From positions 1 through 11,163 of the forward strand of contig JAHFHI010000014.1 of the NCBI GenBank assembly GCA_023246995.1: a stretch of 11,163 nucleotides of DNA, in the 5' to 3' direction. Position numbers and translations under genes: made by a program. Below the pieces are notes generated by a model. That model made no database searches, was not told where the DNA came from, and saw nothing but the letters and a program-made list of their open reading frames with translations. How positions within the stretch are numbered: the stretch's first letter is position 1; every line of letters starts with the position of its first letter. This DNA is from Candidatus Omnitrophota bacterium (lineage in GTDB: Bacteria; Omnitrophota; Omnitrophia; Omnitrophales; Aquincolibacteriaceae). Positions 1 through 5,775 of this stretch are shown piece after piece.

Positions 1-2022
1 GCGCTTGAAAAATTTAAAGCGGCCCGTGACGCCAGGCCCGGTCTTGGTCAGGAGCCTCCCACGAGATCCGAAAAGAAGACGGAGAAAGCTTCTTCGCAAA
101 AGGCCCCCGAGGCTTCTCAAGCGGCCGCGATTAAAAGTTCCCCTAAGCAAAGTCCCGCAGCTACGGCGCCCAAGCCTGTTCTGGCCGAATCCGTGAAAGA
201 AGCTCCGAAGCCGGCGGTTTTAGCCCCGGCTTCCGGAAGTCAAGCTCTCACTCCTCCGGCCGCGGACGTTCCTGAAATCCGTTTTCCGATCATGGTCGGG
301 GCTTTAGCTGCCCAGCTTAATGTCAAGATTCCGGATATGATCAAGAGTTTGATGGGCATGGGAATTTTTGCCAACGTCAATCAACTCTTGAATGAAGAGA
401 TTGTGATGAAGCTTGTCCACCGGCTGGGCATCACGATTAAAAAACAGCAGGATGAGGCGGATCTTATAGAAGCCGAAATCGAAGAAGATCCGAAGCTTTT
501 AAAGCCCAGGCCTCCGGTGGTGACGCTCATGGGGCACGTGGACCACGGCAAAACATCCCTGCTTGACGCGATCCGGAAAACCAATGTGGCGGCCAAGGAA
601 AAAGGTTTTATTACCCAGCATATCGGTGCTTACGGGGTGGATATCCCGGGCCGCGGCCACGTGACGTTCTTAGACACGCCGGGCCACGAGGCCTTCACGG
701 CCATGCGCGCGCGCGGGGCCAATGCCACGGATGTGGTCGTGCTGGTCGTGGCCGCCGATGACGGCGTCATGCCCCAGACCGTCGAAGCCATGGATCATGC
801 CCGCGAAGCCGGATGCCCCATTGTGGTCGCCCTCAACAAAAGCGATCTTCCAGCCGCCAATCCCGCGAAAGTGATGGCACAGCTTCAAAAGCTTGACCTC
901 ATGCCCGAAGAGTGGGGGGGGAAAACCATTTGTGTAAAAGTTTCGGCCAAGACCGGCCAGGGAGTCGACAAGCTTCTTGAGATGCTCCTGCTTGAAGCTG
1001 AAATCCTCGAACTCAAAGCCAATCCCGATCGCCATGCTCACGGCACGGTGATCGAGAGCCATCTTTCCAAGGGGAGCGGCCCCGTCGCTACCGTGATTGT
1101 GCAGAAAGGAACTTTGAAAATCGGGGATATGCTGGTTTGCGGGCCTTTTATGGGCCGGGTCAAATCGCTTCGAAATGACCGCGGCAAGAGTGTTCGTGAA
1201 GCCGGGCCGTCTTATGCCGCTGAAGTGAGCGGTTTAAGCGGTGTCCCGGAGGCGGGTGAGGTTTTTCATGTGACGACCGACGAAAAGATTGCGCGGCGCG
1301 CGGTTGAGAAAAGAATGCTTCAGGACAAGGAACGCCAGAGCGGGGCCTCCAAACATTTATCCCTTGAAGAGTTGTATCACCGCATTTCGGAAGGAAATTT
1401 TAAGGAGTTGAAACTCATTATTAAAGCCGACGTGCAGGGTTCGGTCGAGGCGCTTGCCTTGGCCCTTGAGAAGCTTTCAAACGACCAATGCCGGGTGCGC
1501 GTCATTCACGGCGGCGCAGGCGGCATTAATGAGTCCGACATCGTGCTTGCCGCGGCCTCGGACGCGATCATTCTGGGTTTTCACGTGAAGCCAGAGCCCA
1601 AGGCCCAGGACCGCGCCGAAAAAGAAGGCGTAGACATACGTTTTTATAACATCATTTATGAAGCGGTCGAAGATGTCCGCAAAGCTCTTGAGGGCCTCCT
1701 CGAGCCCACGTTCAAGGAAGTGGTCGAAGGCCGGGTGCAGATCCGCAAGATTTTCAAGATCTCGAGAGTGGGAACGGTTGCCGGGGGCATGGTCCTGAAA
1801 GGCAAGATCGCGCGGTCCCACCATGTGCGGCTTGTGCGCAACCTGGTTGTGGTTTTCGACGGCAAGTTTTCTTCCCTCAAGCGTTTCAAGGACGATGTGC
1901 GGGAAGTCGGCCAGGGATATGAATGCGGCTTTTCGCTGGAAGGTTTTGACGATCTTCTCGAAGGTGATGTGATCGAGGCTTACCGCCTCGAAAAAGTTGC
2001 CACAAAACTCGTGGCATCCTAG
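1..2022 (+). CDS. infB: Translation initiation factor IF-2 (5'-truncated by window edge)
   Basis: GTPase that brings initiator fMet-tRNA to the 30S subunit and promotes subunit joining. Frame 1 is open from base 1 to the TAG at 2020-2022, so 673 residues are visible and the true start lies upstream; a GTG at 193 is internal. Visible residues 1-90 are a low-complexity K/E/A/P/S linker, typical of the variable IF-2 N-terminus. An IF2_N domain follows at about 93-147. The G domain shows G1 GHVDHGKT (532-555), G3 DTPGHE (673-690), G4 NKSD (835-846) and G5 SAK (943-951). Domains II and III follow, and the C-terminal tRNA-binding part ends with [20 protein letters not shown]. One oddity is VAGGMV at residues 593-598, where many IF-2 proteins have AGC. 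The stop codon lies inside the left arm of an inverted-repeat element. Family identity is certain. Confidence 0.98.
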   Translation, partial: ALEKFKAARDARPGLGQEPPTRSEKKTEKASSQKAPEASQAAAIKSSPKQSPAATAPKPVLAESVKEAPKPAVLAPASGSQALTPPAADVPEIRFPIMVGALAAQLNVKIPDMIKSLMGMGIFANVNQLLNEEIVMKLVHRLGITIKKQQDEADLIEAEIEEDPKLLKPRPPVVTLMGHVDHGKTSLLDAIRKTNVAAKEKGFITQHIGAYGVDIPGRGHVTFLDTPGHEAFTAMRARGANATDVVVLVVAADDGVMPQTVEAMDHAREAGCPIVVALNKSDLPAANPAKVMAQLQKLDLMPEEWGGKTICVKVSAKTGQGVDKLLEMLLLEAEILELKANPDRHAHGTVIESHLSKGSGPVATVIVQKGTLKIGDMLVCGPFMGRVKSLRNDRGKSVREAGPSYAAEVSGLSGVPEAGEVFHVTTDEKIARRAVEKRMLQDKERQSGASKHLSLEELYHRISEGNFKELKLIIKADVQGSVEALALALEKLSNDQCRVRVIHGGAGGINESDIVLAAASDAIILGFHVKPEPKAQDRAEKEGVDIRFYNIIYEAVEDVRKALEGLLEPTFKEVVEGRVQIRKIFKISRVGTVAGGMVLKGKIARSHHVRLVRNLVVVFDGKFSSLKRFKDDVREVGQGYECGFSLEGFDDLLEGDVIEAYRLEKVATKLVAS

Positions 2023-2200
2023 AACCCGTTTCACAAGGGTGGTAAAGTCCAGGAAACGTCAGAGGCCGAAGGCCCATGCCTTCGGCACGCTGGCAGAGAC
2101 TTGTCGTCTCTGTCTTCGCAGGCGAGGATGGCAAGGCGCGCGAAGCTAGCCGAGGCCTATCACGTTTCGACACTTAGCAACCCTTGTGAAACGGGTTCTA
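2020..2200. repeat. 181-bp MITE-like element with perfect 21-bp terminal inverted repeats
   Basis: The left arm 2020-2040 (beginning TAGAACCCGTTTCACAAGGG) is the exact reverse complement of the right arm 2180-2200. Pairing continues inward: 2045-2048 with 2172-2175, 2053-2059 (GAAACGT) with 2162-2168, and 2063-2067 (AGGCC) with 2154-2158. Three inner hairpins are visible: 2065-2073/2078-2086 (9 bp, GCCGAAGGC, competing slightly with the outer stem), 2094-2100/2106-2112 (7 bp, CAGAGAC) and 2114-2119/2140-2145 (6 bp, CTTCGC). No ORF inside looks like a protein. The outermost TA on each side fits a TA target duplication. Removing the element with one TA leaves TCC-TAA, an intact infB stop. I infer a non-autonomous mobile repeat, or a structured RNA or attenuator in the infB-rbfA transcript; the inverted repeat itself is directly seen. 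Confidence 0.75.
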
Positions 2201-2204
2201 AAGC

Positions 2205-2253
2205 TTTCGAATTCGAAACGCCTCTTTTCTTCGGCTAGCCGAAGCAGGCGTTT
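2205..2253. repeat. Nested palindromes forming a hairpin between infB and rbfA
   Basis: A 14-bp perfect palindrome (TTTCGAATTCGAAA) lies at 2205-2218. It overlaps a hairpin whose outer stem is AAACGCCT (2216-2223) with AGGCGTTT (2246-2253) and whose inner stem is CTTCGG/CCGAAG (2229-2234/2239-2244) around CTAG. The GCTAGCCGA core recurs at 2145-2153 inside the neighbouring element, so this may be a second, decayed dispersed-repeat fragment. The short run of four Ts after AGGCG makes a weak terminator conceivable but not convincing. Confidence 0.5.
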
Positions 2254-2301
2254 TACCTATCCGCCGGACAAGACAAGAGCAGGAAAGAAAGGCCGCTCGT
2301 C

Positions 2302-2306
2302 AGGAG
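2302..2306 (+). promoter_or_regulatory. Ribosome binding site that fixes the rbfA start
   Basis: AGGAG sits 8 nt upstream of the ATG at 2315. The frame is open further upstream to a GTG at 2186, but that would add 43 residues encoded by the palindromic repeat region and absent from the RbfA family. This site therefore supports 2315 as the start. Confidence 0.8.
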
Positions 2307-2314
2307 AATTTTGC

Positions 2315-2671
2315 ATGCAAGGCAAGCGAACCGACCGTGTCGGGCATTTAATTCAGATGGAATTAAGCCAGCTGATTCTTCACAAGCTGAAAGATCCGCG
2401 CCTCGGGTTTGTGACCATCACCTATGTCAGCGTCACCCCGGATTTGAAGTCGGCCTGTGTTTTTTATAGTTCGCTTGGCGATGAAAAGGCGCGGCGCGAC
2501 ACCGGGATTGCCCTTGAAAAAGCCTGCGGGTTTCTGCAGAGGCAAGTTGGGGCTGTTTTGCAGCTGCGCAATACGCCCCGATTGAAGTTTCTCTATGACG
2601 AGTCCATTGACAAGGGCCTTGAGGTCGATCAGGTGCTCCGGAAAATTCATGACGAGGATGCGAATGCCTAA
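2315..2671 (+). CDS. rbfA: 30S ribosome-binding factor RbfA
   Basis: Small KH-fold assembly factor that binds immature 30S subunits near the 5' end of 16S rRNA and helps late maturation, including cold adaptation. The 118-residue product has the usual family length. It begins with a helix rich in basic residues (QGKRTDRVGHLIQMELSQLI), followed by the family signature KDPRLGFVTIT (residues 26-36), the strand SVTPDLKSACVFYSSLG, and the C-terminal pattern LRNTPRLKFLYDESIDKG. The ATG at 2315 was chosen because of the AGGAG at 2302-2306 and because upstream sequence is repeat-derived. The gene follows infB after 292 non-coding bases and overlaps the next gene by 8 nt, which implies co-translation with nrnA. 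The identification is firm on motif pattern and context. Confidence 0.95.
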   Translation: MQGKRTDRVGHLIQMELSQLILHKLKDPRLGFVTITYVSVTPDLKSACVFYSSLGDEKARRDTGIALEKACGFLQRQVGAVLQLRNTPRLKFLYDESIDKGLEVDQVLRKIHDEDANA

Positions 2672-3662
2672 AAAACCGGCCGGAAATTCTTTAACCGAGT
2701 TTTGCCGGGCCCTTAAAGCCCACGACCATTTTCTTTTATCCTGCCACGTCACACCCGAGGGGGACGCGATCGGCAGTATCCTGGCCATGGATTCGCTTCT
2801 GCGCCGGCTTGGGAAAAAGACCATGGTGGTGGCCCAGGACCCTTTCCCCAAAAGGCTTTTTTGTCTTTCGGGCAAACGCTGGAACCGTCTTCAGGATTTG
2901 AAAAATCCCGAAGCCCGGCATTTTAAGGCCCTTCTCGTGGCCGATTGCCCGACGCTTGAGCGCATCGGTAAGGTGCGGGAGCTTGTCAAACCCGGGATGG
3001 TCCTTTTCAATATTGATCATCACATCAGCAATCTGCATTTCGGGCAGTATAACTATGTGCGGCCCGAGGCCGCGGCAAGCGGCGAAGTCGTGTTTGACAT
3101 CTTTAAGCACCTGAAGATGCCCTTGAATAAGGATGAGGCCAGGAATCTTTATGTCGCGCTTTCCACCGACACCGGCTCTTTTAAATACGGGAACACCACG
3201 GTCCAAAGCCACCGGATGGCCGCGGAGCTTATCAACACCGGTATTGATATTGAAGGCATCAACGAGCAGCTTTACGCCACCTACTCTCTCAATAAAATTC
3301 AGCTCTACAGCCGGCTTCTTAGCCGGGTCAAAACGGCGGCAAACGGGCAGGTGGCCTGGGTCCTCATGAAATCCAAGGATCTGCGCGAATGCGGGGCATC
3401 GGATGAGGATGCCGAAGGTTTTATTGATTTCTTGAAATATCTGCGCGAAGTCAAAGTAGCTTTTTTTATGAGCGAATCTCTTTCCCAGGATACCGTGCGC
3501 GTTTCTTTTCGCTCGAAAGGGACGGTCGATGTCAACAAAATCGCAACGCATTTTAAAGGCGGCGGCCACCGGAAAGCCTCGGGCTGTCTTTTTTATACTT
3601 CCATCGAAGATGCGGAAGCGAAAATTTTGGGACACCTGCAAAAGAAAATCTCCTATCTATGA
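2664..3662 (+). CDS. nrnA: DHH/DHHA1 phosphoesterase, NrnA-like (nanoRNase / pAp phosphatase)
   Basis: Predicted cytoplasmic, Mn-dependent phosphoesterase of the NrnA branch, which degrades 2-5 nt RNAs and often dephosphorylates pAp. The product is 332 residues, normal for the family. Motifs in order: motif I HVTPEGDAIGS (residues 28-38), motif II VADCPTLERIG, motif III DHH (118-120), and the C-terminal DHHA1 substrate-binding signature GGGH (299-302) within FKGGGHRKASGC. Motif I has E where the classical sequence is PDGD. The ATG at 2664 was preferred over the ATG at 2658 because GAGG (2654-2657) is 6 nt from the former and directly abuts the latter. The gene overlaps rbfA by 8 nt and ends in an ATGA overlap with truB. 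Substrate (nanoRNA, pAp or cyclic dinucleotide products) cannot be read from sequence alone. Confidence 0.9.
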   Translation: MPKKPAGNSLTEFCRALKAHDHFLLSCHVTPEGDAIGSILAMDSLLRRLGKKTMVVAQDPFPKRLFCLSGKRWNRLQDLKNPEARHFKALLVADCPTLERIGKVRELVKPGMVLFNIDHHISNLHFGQYNYVRPEAAASGEVVFDIFKHLKMPLNKDEARNLYVALSTDTGSFKYGNTTVQSHRMAAELINTGIDIEGINEQLYATYSLNKIQLYSRLLSRVKTAANGQVAWVLMKSKDLRECGASDEDAEGFIDFLKYLREVKVAFFMSESLSQDTVRVSFRSKGTVDVNKIATHFKGGGHRKASGCLFYTSIEDAEAKILGHLQKKISYL

Positions 3663-4393
3663 ATCTCGTGGACGGCATTCTTCTTGTCGACAAGCCTTCG
3701 GATTGGACCTCTCATGATGTCTGCGCCTTTGTGCGCAAGCGCTTCAAGATCAAAAAAGTGGGGCATGCCGGGACCCTGGATCCTTTAGCTACGGGTCTTT
3801 TGGTCCTGCTTTTGGGCCGCGCGACCAAGCAGTCGATCGCGCTTAGCGCATGCGAAAAAGAATATCGCGGCGTGATGGAGCTCGGTCTCAAAACAGACTC
3901 TCACGATAAGACCGGTAAGGTGCTCGCGACCGCACCCTGGGAACACATCCGCCTTGAGGATATTCGCGAGAAAGCCCTCCAGTTTACCGGGGAAATTATG
4001 CAGGTGCCGCCCATGGTTTCCGCGCTCAAACATCAGGGCGTGCGGCTTTATCAGCTTGCCCGGCAGGGGATTGAAGTTCCCCGCGAAGGCCGCCAGGTCA
4101 CGGTCTATGAACTCCTTATTGAAGGCAAGGAAAACGCCAGGGTTGCTTTGTCTGCGCGGGTTTCCAAGGGCACTTATCTGCGGACCCTCATCCATGATTT
4201 GGGGGAAGCCTTGGGCTGCTATGCCACGCTTGCCGAACTGCGCCGGCTAAGAAGCGGGCCTTTCAGGCTTTCCGATAGCGTGACGGTTGATACGCTGCGC
4301 GAATGGACCATCAAGGAACTCCGTCCGAAAGTCTTGAGCCTGAGCACCCTCATCCCCCAACATGCTCATTTTCAGGGATCTCCAAAGCCTTAA
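3659..4393 (+). CDS. truB: tRNA pseudouridine(55) synthase TruB
   Basis: Isomerises U55 in the T-loop of tRNAs to pseudouridine and acts as a tRNA chaperone. The 244-residue product shows the catalytic motif GHAGTLDPLATG with the nucleophile Asp41, KEYRG with the active-site Tyr69, QVPPMVSALK (about 115-124), and SKGTYLRTL (about 169-177) with the conserved Arg. It is shorter than the roughly 300-residue Escherichia coli and Bacillus enzymes and ends soon after SGPFRLSDSVTV, so a separate C-terminal PUA domain appears to be absent. The start ATG at 3659 overlaps the nrnA stop (ATGA), and there is no strong Shine-Dalgarno sequence, which suggests coupling by re-initiation. The 3' end overlaps ribF by 32 nt. 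Confidence 0.96.
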   Translation: MNLVDGILLVDKPSDWTSHDVCAFVRKRFKIKKVGHAGTLDPLATGLLVLLLGRATKQSIALSACEKEYRGVMELGLKTDSHDKTGKVLATAPWEHIRLEDIREKALQFTGEIMQVPPMVSALKHQGVRLYQLARQGIEVPREGRQVTVYELLIEGKENARVALSARVSKGTYLRTLIHDLGEALGCYATLAELRRLRSGPFRLSDSVTVDTLREWTIKELRPKVLSLSTLIPQHAHFQGSPKP

Positions 4394-5393
4394 CCCCAAG
4401 ACCCAGGGACCGTCGGTTCTTGGGCTCGGAAATTTTGACGGCCTTCACAAGGGGCATCAGGACATTCTGGCCCGGATCGTTTCCCGCGCACGGGAAGAAA
4501 ACAGGGTTGCATCGGTCCTGACATTTGCCGAACATCCGCAAGGCATCCTAAGGCCTGAAGCCAAACCTCTGCGGCTCATGGCCCTGGAGCACAAACTGGC
4601 CATGCTGGCCGAGTCCGGGATTGAACTCTGCTGCATGGTTTCCTTCAGCCCGGAGTTCGCGTCTCTGGAACCCGAAGTTTTTGTCAAAGACGTCATGATC
4701 GGGCGTCTTGGGGCGAAACGGATTGTTTTGGGTTATAACGCCCGCTTTGGCCGCGGCCGGAGCGGAGATGCTGCGCTTATGGCTGCGTTGGCTGCGCGGC
4801 TTGATTTTGCCTATGAGGAGCTTCCTCCGGTGAGCCAAAACGGAGAGGATATCTCAAGCTCACGAATTCGCAGGCTCGTGGAAGACGGGGATCTTAAAGA
4901 CGCGGCCGCCTGCCTCGGCCGGCCTTTCAGTTTTCTCGGGCAGGTCATTAAAGGCCGCGGGCTTGGCCGCCAGATCGGGTTTCCGACCGCCAATTTGCAA
5001 ACAGAGGTTGAGACCCTGCCGCCTTATGGGGTCTATCCGGTTCTGGTCCGGGAGTTTTGTCTTGAAAGGCGGGAAACCGGCTTGGCGGAAGCCGTGAGTT
5101 TCAAGCCCGCCGTATCGTGGATGCGCGGGCTTTTGAATTTTGGGCTTCGGCCGACCTTCAAGGAGCCCAAGGCCGGGCCGGTTCTTGAGGTGCATCTCCT
5201 GGATTTTAAAGGGGATCTCTATGGAAAACAGCTTGAGGTCGCCTTGTTTTCCCGGTTGAGACCGGAAGAGAAATTCCAGGACACTGAGGCCCTGAAGCGT
5301 CAAATCGGCCTGGATATTGCCGAGGCCCGGCATTTTTTCGGGTGCCGCGAAAGCCTTGAGGGGAGCCAAAAGAACTCCTTTACAAGGAGTTGA
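4362..5393 (+). CDS. ribF: Bifunctional riboflavin kinase / FAD synthetase
   Basis: Phosphorylates riboflavin to FMN and adenylylates FMN to FAD. The product is 343 residues. The N-terminal nucleotidyltransferase domain has GNFDGLHKGH (residues 23-32) containing the HxGH adenylylation signature, and ISSSRIR (164-170). The C-terminal flavokinase domain has GRGLGRQIGFPTANL (198-212), YGVYPVLV, NFGLRPTF, EVHLLDFKGDLYG and a final LRPEEKFQDTEALKRQI helix. A loop of about 20 extra residues (around ERRETGLAEAVSFKPAVSW) precedes NFGLRPTF. The last residues (GSQKNSFTRS) are a non-conserved tail encoded by the inverted repeat at 5373-5391. No ribosome binding site is visible, and the start lies inside truB, so translation probably depends on coupling. 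The start gives the expected distance to GNFDG. Confidence 0.95.
   Translation: MLIFRDLQSLNPKTQGPSVLGLGNFDGLHKGHQDILARIVSRAREENRVASVLTFAEHPQGILRPEAKPLRLMALEHKLAMLAESGIELCCMVSFSPEFASLEPEVFVKDVMIGRLGAKRIVLGYNARFGRGRSGDAALMAALAARLDFAYEELPPVSQNGEDISSSRIRRLVEDGDLKDAAACLGRPFSFLGQVIKGRGLGRQIGFPTANLQTEVETLPPYGVYPVLVREFCLERRETGLAEAVSFKPAVSWMRGLLNFGLRPTFKEPKAGPVLEVHLLDFKGDLYGKQLEVALFSRLRPEEKFQDTEALKRQIGLDIAEARHFFGCRESLEGSQKNSFTRS
5373..5391. repeat. 8-bp inverted repeat spanning the ribF stop and the rpsO promoter -35
   Basis: AACTCCTT (5373-5380) and AAGGAGTT (5384-5391) are exact reverse complements separated by TAC. The dyad covers the last ribF codons and the candidate -35 hexamer of the rpsO promoter. 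It is not followed by a T run, so it is not an intrinsic terminator. It could be a protein operator or an mRNA hairpin. The same right-arm sequence recurs as the rpsO ribosome binding site (5441-5448). Confidence 0.55.
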
Positions 5394-5407
5394 ATCAAAG
5401 CTATACT
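5379..5407 (+). promoter_or_regulatory. Sigma-70-type promoter for rpsO-pnp
   Basis: TTTACA (5379-5384) and TATACT (5402-5407) each match the -35/-10 consensus at five of six positions and are separated by exactly 17 bp. The expected start of transcription is about 5413-5416, giving a leader of about 45 nt before the rpsO ATG. The AT-rich tract downstream and the switch from overlapping genes to a 65-bp gap fit an internal promoter. This is inferred from sequence match only. Confidence 0.6.
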
Positions 5408-5440
5408 CCTTGGCTAAAATACCGTAAATTCAAATAAATT

Positions 5441-5446
5441 AAGGAG
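5441..5446 (+). promoter_or_regulatory. Distant ribosome binding site of rpsO
   Basis: AAGGAG is a strong Shine-Dalgarno match, but 12 nt separate it from the ATG at 5459, longer than the common 5-9 nt. It is complementary to ACTCCTT at 5405-5411 and AACTCCTT at 5373-5380, so it could be masked in transcripts that read through from ribF. Confidence 0.6.
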
Positions 5447-5458
5447 TTAGACAGTCGT

Positions 5459-5728
5459 ATGCCGCTTGCCGCAGAAAAAAAGAAAAGTGTTATTTTAAAG
5501 TATAAACGCGAAAAACATGACACCGGTTCGGTGGAAGTCCAGGTTGCCCTTATAACCGAGCGTATCAACGGCCTTTCCGGCCATTTCAAACATCATGTCA
5601 AAGATCATCACTCCCGTTACGGTCTTTTGAAGCTTGTCGGCCAGCGTAAAAGGCTTTTAAACTATCTGAATGAAATGGATCCGGAACGCTACCGCGCACT
5701 TATCACCAGTCTTGACCTAAGAAAATAA
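5459..5728 (+). CDS. rpsO: 30S ribosomal protein S15
   Basis: Primary 16S rRNA-binding protein that stabilises the central-domain three-way junction and forms an intersubunit bridge. The product is 89 residues, the standard length, and matches the family throughout: [17 protein letters not shown] (residues 20-36), [20 protein letters not shown] (42-61), and QRKRLLNYL. His42, Asp49 and Ser52, positions linked with rRNA contact in S15, are present. Tyr54 replaces the Arg usual in SRRGLL. The ATG at 5459 gives the normal N-terminus. The gene is preceded by its own likely promoter and followed by pnp, the arrangement known from many bacteria, where S15 often represses its own translation through the leader. 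Confidence 0.97.
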   Translation: MPLAAEKKKSVILKYKREKHDTGSVEVQVALITERINGLSGHFKHHVKDHHSRYGLLKLVGQRKRLLNYLNEMDPERYRALITSLDLRK

Positions 5729-5732
5729 ATCT

Positions 5733-5753
5733 GTTCCGTGCTTGGCACGGAAC
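5733..5753 (+). terminator. rpsO-pnp intergenic hairpin (weak terminator or processing site)
   Basis: GTTCCGTGC (5733-5741) pairs perfectly with GCACGGAAC (5745-5753) around a TTG loop, starting 4 nt after the rpsO stop. Only three Ts follow within CTTTCCC, so full termination is unlikely. It may attenuate, stabilise the rpsO 3' end, or mark an endonuclease site. In Escherichia coli the corresponding gap carries a much longer RNase III stem used in pnp autocontrol. Confidence 0.5.
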
Positions 5754-5775
5754 CTTTCCCGAGGAATCTCTGAAC

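Noticed and set aside
5..196. Short + strand ORF rich in Arg/Lys/Pro at the left edge
   Set aside because: It is the +1 shadow of the infB linker, whose own frame is open from base 1 and continues into recognisable IF-2 domains.
1477..2034. 185-codon ORF on the - strand opposite infB
   Set aside because: No recognisable domain; it lies opposite conserved IF-2 sequence and reflects codon bias of the real gene.
2186..2314. GTG-initiated 43-residue N-terminal extension of rbfA
   Set aside because: It starts inside the right arm of the inverted repeat, has no family counterpart, and a proper ribosome binding site precedes the ATG at 2315.
2736..3641. 301-codon ORF on the - strand opposite nrnA
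   Set aside because: Long but without family-like motifs, and fully antisense to a gene with intact DHH and GGGH motifs.
5742..5770. Possible pnp promoter with TTGGCA as -35
   Set aside because: At 17 bp spacing the -10 would be AATCTC, a poor match, and TTGGCA is part of the rpsO-pnp hairpin.
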